In this document: one piece after another, positions 7,712 through 13,638 of the stretch
Layout of the letters: the number at the start of each line of letters is the position of its first letter
Position numbering within the stretch: the stretch's first letter is position 1
From: an uncultured Bacteroides sp.
GTDB taxonomy: Bacteria > Bacteroidota > Bacteroidia > Bacteroidales > Bacteroidaceae
Reading direction: 5' to 3'
Length of the DNA stretch: 20,079 nt
Assembly: GCA_905197435.1 (NCBI GenBank)
Contig: CAJJYX010000040.1
Location: forward strand, 1-20,079
Translations under genes and position numbers: made by a program
The notes under the pieces: model-generated
Told to the model about the DNA's origin: nothing
Databases searched by the model: none
What the model saw: the letters and a program-made list of their open reading frames with translations, nothing else

Positions 7712-8725
7712 TTATCTGCGTGACTGTTCCTCCCGCTCGAGGAACTCCCTGATGTCTTCTTTCAACCACTGGTAAAGATAAAGGTTCTTGTAGCCGCTGT
7801 TTTTTTTCAACATCACGGATACATTGACCTGGCTGTTCTCATACCCCGTCAGCTCGTTGCGGAACTGTTCGTCATGCTCGGCCAGGCGCTTTATCTCCTG
7901 CTCGCGTTCACGACGCAGCACCGTACATACCGGGATAAGGATTTTCAGCACTACACAATCCATGATATGGTGTCCTTGGATATAAAGATAGGTATTGTCC
8001 GGAGTCAGTCCCAAACGTTCCAACTCCGTGCCCAGCTGCTCCACCCGGTCGATGTAATGCGGAAAACGGGCTTGTAGTTCGGACAACTTAGCCGACACCG
8101 TCTTTTGCATTTCGTCCAGGCTGCGATAGGGATGCCGCAGGTTTATCTCGTGCAGACGCACACAGGCATTGAAGTCATACATCGGGAAGGTGTGCGTGTC
8201 GTGCTGGCGGTAGAACCAGACATTCCACAGAAACAACGGATAGGCTATCTGCGAATAACGCTTCAGAAAAGCGGGGAAGTCCAGGATGTGGCGGTCGTTC
8301 AGCGTGGCCTGCACACAGACTTCATGCAGACTGTCGGCAAAGCAGTGGAAGTTTTCGATGGCATAGCCGTAAGTCTGGAAGATATAGGGGTTCTTGTTTA
8401 TCTTATGCGATACTTTGGTAGCACCTTGAAGCAGGAAGTCGTAGTCGCTGTCCACACACGCTATCAGGCTGCGCCCCAGTTCTGCCGTATTCAGCGTGTT
8501 CATCAGCACCATTTTCTTTCCCTTGGCCAGAGAAGTGGTGGAGGGAAGCATCACCTGGAAATAGCGTTCCTCAGTCTCGAACTCGGACAGCAATGTCCGC
8601 CAGAAAGCGATGTCGTCATAGCTCTCCACATACGCCACTATGCGCCTGCGTGCTTTCTTGGGAGACAACTTGCGAGCAGCATCCAGATAAGCAGAAGTCA
8701 GGTTATGTCTTAAAGAAGTTGCCAT
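7712..8725 (-). CDS. DUF4435 (TOPRIM-like) protein, AriB-like partner of the ATPase
   Basis: A 337-residue cytoplasmic protein. Acidic motifs typical of TOPRIM folds are visible: E34 in YVESYDD and the pair D92/D94 in CVDSDYD, followed by YAIENFHCF at 121-129. These fit DUF4435, the domain of AriB, the toxin nuclease of the PARIS anti-phage system. I start at ATG 8725, whose A is the last base of the ATPase stop codon (TGATG), rather than the TTG three bases earlier; this one-base overlap implies translational coupling. Residues 165-175 are aromatic-rich (WNVWFY). Family assignment rests on motif recall, not on a search, and nuclease activity is inference. Confidence 0.75.
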   Translation of the reverse strand: MATSLRHNLTSAYLDAARKLSPKKARRRIVAYVESYDDIAFWRTLLSEFETEERYFQVMLPSTTSLAKGKKMVLMNTLNTAELGRSLIACVDSDYDFLLQGATKVSHKINKNPYIFQTYGYAIENFHCFADSLHEVCVQATLNDRHILDFPAFLKRYSQIAYPLFLWNVWFYRQHDTHTFPMYDFNACVRLHEINLRHPYRSLDEMQKTVSAKLSELQARFPHYIDRVEQLGTELERLGLTPDNTYLYIQGHHIMDCVVLKILIPVCTVLRREREQEIKRLAEHDEQFRNELTGYENSQVNVSVMLKKNSGYKNLYLYQWLKEDIREFLEREEQSRR

Positions 8726-9552
8726 CAATCACTAACCGCTGTTGAAATATCGCTCACCTCTGTCACGGCATCCAGCCAGCCTTCCATAATGACGGCAGGC
8801 GAATGGGTGGTAAGGATAAGCTGTATATTGGGATTCAGGTCGCGTATCATGCCGATAAGTTTCTGTTGCCATTCGATGTGCAAGGAAGCTTCCGGCTCGT
8901 CCATAAAGAGCACGCAATGGTCATCATCGCGCACCAGTACAGTCAGCAGAATGACCAGCATCTGCTTCTCACCCGAAGACAGCTTGTAGGGCAACAGGCG
9001 TTCACCGTTCTGATAGAAAACGATGTCGTTGCTTTTGCGGTCTATCTTCTTGCCGGTATAGCTGAAAAGTTCGTCAATCATATCCTGGAACTTCCTCTTG
9101 GGCAAAGAAAGGGAGGAAGCCAGGCTGCGCTGCCCTTCATCACCGCTGAGCAGTTCTATCATCTTGTTGCCTATGTTCACCTGATAGTCCAGATAACGGC
9201 GTTGGAGCAGATAGAGCTGCCAGTCCAATTCCGACTTCACATTGGCATCGGCCATGCGCGCCGTAAAGTCTCCCATGATGAGGGGGCGGTCGTAGCTGCG
9301 GATTACGTCGTAGGGAATAAAGGTGGCTGAGGGATTATCGAAGTAAACATGCACGCCATTCTTCTCGTCGTTTTTCACTTCGCCCGATGTCTGCTCCAGA
9401 TAGTTGACCGAACGGTTCAGGATAGTGGTCTTCCCCACTCCATTGATGCCGGAAAGTATATTGACGTCGGGACGCAGGTCCCAGGCAATATCGTACCGAT
9501 GCCACAGTCCGTGTATCTCGATACGTTTGATGTAATTGGCTTGTACTTCCAT
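8725..9552 (-). CDS. ABC-type AAA ATPase, AriA/OLD-like
   Basis: A compact 275-residue ATPase of the SMC/RecF/OLD type. Walker A is GINGVGKT at 35-42, the ABC signature LSSGEKQ at 191-197, Walker B VLFMDEPE at 214-221 and the H-loop TTHSP with H250. The region between Walker A and the signature is short, so there is no long coiled coil, and it is smaller than typical AriA. It is the first gene of the minus-strand operon and overlaps the DUF4435 gene by one base. A perfect -7 box lies upstream. Pairs of this kind act as sensor ATPase plus nuclease in defence; here that role is inferred. Confidence is high for the ATPase fold, moderate for the system. Confidence 0.88.
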   Translation of the reverse strand: MEVQANYIKRIEIHGLWHRYDIAWDLRPDVNILSGINGVGKTTILNRSVNYLEQTSGEVKNDEKNGVHVYFDNPSATFIPYDVIRSYDRPLIMGDFTARMADANVKSELDWQLYLLQRRYLDYQVNIGNKMIELLSGDEGQRSLASSLSLPKRKFQDMIDELFSYTGKKIDRKSNDIVFYQNGERLLPYKLSSGEKQMLVILLTVLVRDDDHCVLFMDEPEASLHIEWQQKLIGMIRDLNPNIQLILTTHSPAVIMEGWLDAVTEVSDISTAVSD

Positions 9553-9574
9553 GGTTTCTTGCTTTAATCAGAAG

Positions 9575-9582
9575 CAAATATA
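9575..9582 (-). promoter_or_regulatory. -7 box for the ATPase-DUF4435-MscS operon
   Basis: On the minus strand these bases read TATATTTG, an exact match to the Bacteroidetes -7 consensus TAnnTTTG. It lies 22 bases before the ATPase start codon, giving a short leader. I do not see a clear -33 TTTG at the expected distance. Confidence 0.5.
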
Positions 9583-9662
9583 CACGATAATCTCTTATTT
9601 CTGTTCCCCATGAGTCAGAAAAATCATATAATGAAAGATTTTCTCTTTTCAAAAAATAGTTG

Positions 9663-9670
9663 TTCTTTTG
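9663..9670 (+). promoter_or_regulatory. Candidate -7 box of the EamA transporter gene
   Basis: TTCTTTTG followed by C matches TAnnTTTG except at the second base and lies 22 bases before the chosen start at 9693. It sits back-to-back with the divergent promoter of the ATPase operon. Confidence 0.4.
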
Positions 9671-9692
9671 CACCCGCAAAAAACAAGAAAGT

Positions 9693-10604
9693 ATGAATAA
9701 GAACATTCAAGGGCATCTGTTCGCCCTGACCGCAAACATTTTATGGGGGTTGATGGCACCTGTAGGCAAGTCGGCCCTGGTGGAATTTTCTGCATTGTCG
9801 GTAACCACATTCCGCATGGTGGGCGCAGCAGCCTGCTTCTGGCTCTTCTCCTTGTTCTGCAAGCGCGAACAGGTGGACCACCGCGACATGCTGAAAATAT
9901 TCTTCGCAGCACTCTTCGCTCTGGTATTCAACCAAGGAGTCTATATCTTCGGGCTCTCCATGACTTCGCCCATCGACGCTTCCATCGTTACGACCACGTT
10001 GCCCATCGTCACCATGATAGTGGCTGCGCTCTATCTGAAAGAACCGGTTACCAACAAGAAGGTGCTGGGCATCTTCATAGGAGCCATGGGAGCCTTTATA
10101 CTTATCATGAGCAGCCAGACCACCGACAATAACAACGGCAGTATCATCGGCGACTTGCTTTGCCTGGTGGCTCAAATCAGTTTCTCCATCTATCTGACCG
10201 TATTCAAAGGGCTGTCACAGAAATACTCGCCCATCACCCTGAACAAATGGATGTTTGTCTACGCCTCCATGTGCTACATACCTTTCTCATACCACGATGT
10301 GGCAGCCATACAATGGAGTGGAATATCTACAGCCGCTTTATTGCAAGTGGGATACGTGGTTGTGGGAGGAAGTTTCATTGCCTATATTTGCATAATGAAT
10401 GCACAGAGACTGCTGCGTCCTACCGTAGTGAGCATGTACAACTATATGCAGCCCATTGTAGCCTCAACCGTTGCCATTGTTTTAGGAATGGGAATATTCA
10501 ATCTGGAAAAGGGGATAGCCATAGCCCTGGTATTCTTAGGAGTGTACATCGTGACCCAAAGCAAATCCCGCAAAGACCTCGAGAAGGAAGGGAAAGCTGT
10601 ATAA
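9693..10604 (+). CDS. EamA/DMT-family transporter
   Basis: A 303-residue inner-membrane protein of the drug/metabolite transporter superfamily, with about ten hydrophobic helices in two EamA halves. The first half begins with FALTANILWGLMAPVGKSAL and the second with GDLLCLVAQISFSIYLTVFKG; each half ends near the family's Glu-Pro type motif, seen as LYLKEPVT in the first. The frame is open from 9660, but the ATG at 9693 gives the usual N-terminus and leaves the -7 box outside. It is a single-gene unit, convergent with the Crp/Fnr gene. A 6-bp hairpin (10595-10600 with 10608-10613) overlaps the stop codon but lacks a T-run. Substrate unknown; export of amino acids or metabolites is usual for the family. 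Confidence 0.9.
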   Translation: MNKNIQGHLFALTANILWGLMAPVGKSALVEFSALSVTTFRMVGAAACFWLFSLFCKREQVDHRDMLKIFFAALFALVFNQGVYIFGLSMTSPIDASIVTTTLPIVTMIVAALYLKEPVTNKKVLGIFIGAMGAFILIMSSQTTDNNNGSIIGDLLCLVAQISFSIYLTVFKGLSQKYSPITLNKWMFVYASMCYIPFSYHDVAAIQWSGISTAALLQVGYVVVGGSFIAYICIMNAQRLLRPTVVSMYNYMQPIVASTVAIVLGMGIFNLEKGIAIALVFLGVYIVTQSKSRKDLEKEGKAV

Positions 10605-10619
10605 AACACAGCTGTTCTG

Positions 10620-11204
10620 TCAAAGCACCCCGGCACGCACCCGGCTCAAGGATTCGGGAGTCATCAGCAGATAGGATGCGATGTGGTTGACTGAAGCACG
10701 TTTGGCCACCTCCGGATAGTCCCTGACGAAGCGTGCATACCGCTCGCGTGAAGTTTCAAAACGCCAAGAGTCGGCTTTATATTGAGAAAGTATCAGAGAG
10801 CCCTCCAACAGACGACGAAGAAGACGAGCTATATGCAGATAGTGTTCGGAAAGTTCGACCAATCCTGAATACGGAATGCTCCAGATGACACCTTCCTCCA
10901 GGGATTCCAGTTGAAGGTTACTGCGGCGTCCGGTAAAAAGGCTGACGATGCACATGGCTCCGTCACCATCACAGGCAAAGTTTTCGGTAATGTCACGTCC
11001 TTCCTTGAAATAGAACTGGCGAAGCAGGCCTTTCTCTACAAAAACGACATCCCTGGCTATATCTCTCTCACCAATCAGCAACTCCCCTTTGTGTACCTCA
11101 TGGCGCACAAACAAGCCGGCAATAAGTTCCAGCTCCTCAAGAGGGAGTTCATGAAGGCGGCGGGTAAACCGCCGCGCCACTTCCATGTTGTTTTCCTTAG
11201 TCAT
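10620..11204 (-). CDS. Crp/Fnr-family transcriptional regulator
   Basis: A 194-residue regulator. An N-terminal cyclic-nucleotide-binding-like beta-roll spans about 25-120 (HKGELLIGERD at 38-48, VFVEKGLLRQFYFKEG at 54-69). A dimerisation helix follows to about 145, then ERYARFVRDYPE at 154-165 and a short C-terminal helix-turn-helix, SVNHIASYLLMTPESLSRVR at 171-190. This is the compact Crp/Fnr form common in Bacteroidetes. The Arg/Ser pair needed for cAMP is not evident, and I see no Cys cluster for an Fe-S centre, so the signal is unknown. It starts 24 bases after the meaB stop on the same strand and may be cotranscribed with it. An in-frame ATG at 11186 is an alternative start. Confidence 0.88.
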   Translation of the reverse strand: MTKENNMEVARRFTRRLHELPLEELELIAGLFVRHEVHKGELLIGERDIARDVVFVEKGLLRQFYFKEGRDITENFACDGDGAMCIVSLFTGRRSNLQLESLEEGVIWSIPYSGLVELSEHYLHIARLLRRLLEGSLILSQYKADSWRFETSRERYARFVRDYPEVAKRASVNHIASYLLMTPESLSRVRAGVL

Positions 11205-11228
11205 AGATAGAGAGAGGGATATCCGTCT

Positions 11229-12332
11229 TTATTTCTTCAATTCTGCAAAATAGGTGTCGAGCAAGTTCTTGGCAGCCACGAAAGAAGTCAGGTTACCTTG
11301 CAGCACTTGTTTTTCCTTATCGCCCAACATTGCTTCAATCTGCGGATTGTGGTAGAAGCTGTCACGAAGTTGCTCGTTGATGGTTTCATACATCCAATAC
11401 TTACTCTGCTCGTTGCGGCGGTATTCAAAGTAGCCGTTGTCTTTCACAAAGTCAATGTATTTGTAGACCATGTCCCACACTTCCTTCACACCAAGGTTAT
11501 AGAATCCTGAATAAGTCAGTACTTGGGGAGTCCAGCCACTCTCTGGAGCCGGAAAAAGGTGCAGTGCGTTACGGAACTGCGTTGCCGCCAGTTTAGCCCG
11601 TTCCAGATTGTCGCCATCGGCCTTATTGATGACAATGCCATCGGCCATTTCCATGATGCCGCGCTTGATGCCTTGCAACTCATCGCCCGTACCTGCCAGC
11701 TGTATAAGCAGGAAGAAGTCTACCATGGAATGTACGGCAGTCTCGCTCTGACCCACCCCTACCGTCTCTACAAATATCTTGTCGAAACCGGCAGCCTCAC
11801 AAAGCACAATCGTTTCACGTGTCTTACGTGCCACGCCACCCAACGAACCGGCAGAAGGGCTGGGACGTATAAAGGACTTGGGATGAACGGAAAGCTTCTC
11901 CATACGTGTCTTATCACCAAGAATACTGCCTTTGCTACGTTCGCTGCTCGGGTCAATGGCAAGGACGGCCAACTTGCCGCCGTGTTCCTCCAGCACATGC
12001 AAGCCGAACACGTCAATGGAAGTACTTTTACCGGCTCCGGGCACCCCACTGATACCAACACGGATAGAGTTACCCGAATAAGGCAAACATTTCTCTATCA
12101 CCTCCTGCGCCACGGTCTGATGTTCCGGCTTCACGCTCTCCACCAGCGTCACCGCTTGGCTGAGTATCGTAACATCACCTTTCACTATGCCTTCCACATA
12201 GTCTGACACAGAAAGCGCACGCTTCTTCCGCTTGGGAAGATTCTTCAGATAAGGATTGACCGATGAAGGCTGCTCAATGCCTGCGTTGACAACCAAGCCT
12301 TTGTATGCTTCATTATTTTCGGGATGTTCCAT
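11229..12332 (-). CDS. meaB: Methylmalonyl-CoA mutase-associated GTPase MeaB
   Basis: A 367-residue G3E-type P-loop GTPase that protects and reloads adenosylcobalamin on methylmalonyl-CoA mutase, which makes propionate from succinate in Bacteroides. Motifs: Walker A GVPGAGKS at 96-103, AIDPSS at 125-130, GDKTRM at 139-144, the switch-like ETVGVGQSE at 189-197 and the guanine-specificity NKAD at 236-239. Length matches MeaB/ArgK/YgfD. The mutase subunits are not in this window, so the GTPase is encoded apart from its client. Upstream lies a 56-base gap containing a heptad repeat, then the DUF1573 gene; downstream the Crp/Fnr gene follows closely. Confidence 0.96.
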   Translation of the reverse strand: MEHPENNEAYKGLVVNAGIEQPSSVNPYLKNLPKRKKRALSVSDYVEGIVKGDVTILSQAVTLVESVKPEHQTVAQEVIEKCLPYSGNSIRVGISGVPGAGKSTSIDVFGLHVLEEHGGKLAVLAIDPSSERSKGSILGDKTRMEKLSVHPKSFIRPSPSAGSLGGVARKTRETIVLCEAAGFDKIFVETVGVGQSETAVHSMVDFFLLIQLAGTGDELQGIKRGIMEMADGIVINKADGDNLERAKLAATQFRNALHLFPAPESGWTPQVLTYSGFYNLGVKEVWDMVYKYIDFVKDNGYFEYRRNEQSKYWMYETINEQLRDSFYHNPQIEAMLGDKEKQVLQGNLTSFVAAKNLLDTYFAELKK

Positions 12333-12337
12333 GGTTA

Positions 12338-12373
12338 GTTATGGGTTATGAGTTGTGAGTAAATAAGTTATGA
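12338..12373 (-). repeat. Short heptad repeat in front of meaB
   Basis: On the plus strand the units are GTTATGG (12338), GTTATGA (12345), GTTGTGA (12352), the degenerate GTAAATA (12359) and GTTATGA shifted by one base (12367). On the coding strand these read as TCATAAC-like heptads. They fill most of the 56-base meaB leader. Function unknown; such A/T-rich short tandem repeats are prone to length change. Confidence 0.6.
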
Positions 12374-12388
12374 AAGCCCTTAAACCTC

Positions 12389-13462
12389 TTATTGTTTCGC
12401 TTTAATATTGATTTCCACTTTCGGTTGCATCGGGTCATTGGTAATCATCAGCAAGCGCAGATGGCGGCGTTTCTTGCCTATATTATTCTTTACTACCGTT
12501 ACCCGCAGGCGAGTGCTCTCACCCGGTTGCAGCACACTCTTCTTGAGATTAGCCCCCACTGCCGGATGAAATACCTGAAGCTTGTTTATCTGCAAAGGAG
12601 AACGCCCGGTATTGGTAATGGTAATGTCCTGACGCGCTTTTGACTTCTTGGCCAATATCGCACTCATGTCAATATCTTTGGTGGAAAGACTGATAGCCGG
12701 GGCATTCGCCTTTTCCGTCTCTGTCATTCCTGAGAAATCCGGCAAAAGAATGGCCGAAACGGGAATCTCGTTTTCGTCACCTACCTTGTCGCCTGAGAAA
12801 CGGGAAAGGTAGACAGACGTCTGTGTCAATCCAAGATCGGTCAGCCTTTCCGAATTCAATGTAAGCGTAATGATTCCTTTTTCTCCCTTTTGCAGCACAT
12901 TGGGCTCGACTTTTGTCTGCAGGTAGGGCGGCAGATGCATCAGCACCGGTTCGTATGGGCGTTCGGAAAGATTAACCACACCGATATGTATTACCGGCTG
13001 CTCACCATGCTGGACATCGGGAAAGTCGAGACTGTTCTTGTCAATGCGTATCTGCCCGATGAGATAAGGATGGGTCTTAGTGAAATCCTTGATTTCCTGA
13101 ACAACCTCACCGTTGAATTTCAGATAAACCAAATTGGGCTGCGCGTTACTGTAAATGGCCACAGACTTCTGGAAATGTCCCAATGCCTTGGCATCAAAAG
13201 TTACATTCACCGTTCCTTTCGCTCCTGGGGCAATAGGTGTTTCAGTCCATTGGGCTACAGAGCAGGCACAATCCGGTTCGACCTCTGTAAGCACCAAGGG
13301 CCGGTCGCCCGTATTGGTGATGGTATACTGCACGGTGACGGGATGTTTCCATTCTATCTGACCGAAACTGTGCATCTCTGTATTTGAAGTAAAACGTGGT
13401 TGTGCCACGGCAACCACTACCGTGGCAACAAATACATATAAAGTTATCAATATCCGCTTCAT
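12389..13462 (-). CDS. DUF1573-domain exported protein
   Basis: A 357-residue secreted protein, probably periplasmic. The signal peptide is MKRILITLYV followed by a hydrophobic stretch ending AVAVAQ near residue 21; there is no lipobox. The first immunoglobulin-like (ASH/MSP type) domain at about 22-120 is DUF1573, with the characteristic ITNTGDRPLVL at 48-58 and DCAC at 64-67. Two further beta-sandwich units follow: about 145-245 (FPDVQHGEQPVIHIGVVN) and 265-357 (DITITNTGRSPLQINKLQV). It looks like a scaffold with no visible enzyme motif. It has its own -7 box and lies 56 bases before meaB. Molecular role unknown. Confidence 0.85.
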   Translation of the reverse strand: MKRILITLYVFVATVVVAVAQPRFTSNTEMHSFGQIEWKHPVTVQYTITNTGDRPLVLTEVEPDCACSVAQWTETPIAPGAKGTVNVTFDAKALGHFQKSVAIYSNAQPNLVYLKFNGEVVQEIKDFTKTHPYLIGQIRIDKNSLDFPDVQHGEQPVIHIGVVNLSERPYEPVLMHLPPYLQTKVEPNVLQKGEKGIITLTLNSERLTDLGLTQTSVYLSRFSGDKVGDENEIPVSAILLPDFSGMTETEKANAPAISLSTKDIDMSAILAKKSKARQDITITNTGRSPLQINKLQVFHPAVGANLKKSVLQPGESTRLRVTVVKNNIGKKRRHLRLLMITNDPMQPKVEINIKAKQ

Positions 13463-13518
13463 CTGTTTTTAAATATCAGAGTTTCTTATTCTGCTGTTCT
13501 CATCCAATATTAGCTGGA

Positions 13519-13526
13519 CAAAAATA
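13519..13526 (-). promoter_or_regulatory. -7 box of the DUF1573 gene
   Basis: The minus strand reads TATTTTTG here, an exact TAnnTTTG match, 56 bases before the DUF1573 start codon and just downstream of the large hairpin that ends the preceding gene. A -33 element is not clear. Confidence 0.45.
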
Positions 13527-13554
13527 AGAGTTTTCAATGAGAGTTCCTAAAATA

Positions 13555-13625
13555 GAAGAACGCAAATTGCAGAAACGCCGGAAATCTTCCTTTTAAAAGA
13601 TTTCTCTCTGCAATTTGCGTTCTTC
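13555..13625 (-). terminator. Large nested hairpin terminator after the alpha-2-macroglobulin gene
   Basis: A perfect 19-bp inverted repeat pairs 13555-13573 with 13607-13625. A second perfect 8-bp stem lies inside (13581-13588 with 13597-13604, 8-base loop), with an uneven internal bulge of 7 and 2 bases. On the minus strand the stem is followed by only TATTTTAG, a weak T-run. It starts 13 bases after the stop codon at 13639. Confidence 0.75.
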
Positions 13626-13638
13626 CAGAATACTTCCG

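Noticed and set aside
6470..7723. 417-codon plus-strand open frame opposite the MscS channel
   Set aside because: Antisense shadow: His- and Gln-rich composition, no recognisable domain, and the minus-strand frame is a clear MscS protein.
8726..8728. TTG start for the DUF4435 gene
   Set aside because: An ATG directly after it overlaps the ATPase stop by one base, the classic coupled arrangement.
9660..9692. Upstream extension of the EamA transporter frame
   Set aside because: It overlaps the candidate -7 box and adds an atypical N-terminus; ATG 9693 gives the usual family start.
10595..10613. Bidirectional terminator between the EamA and Crp/Fnr genes
   Set aside because: Only a 6-bp stem with a 7-base loop and no T-run on either strand; mentioned under the EamA entry instead.
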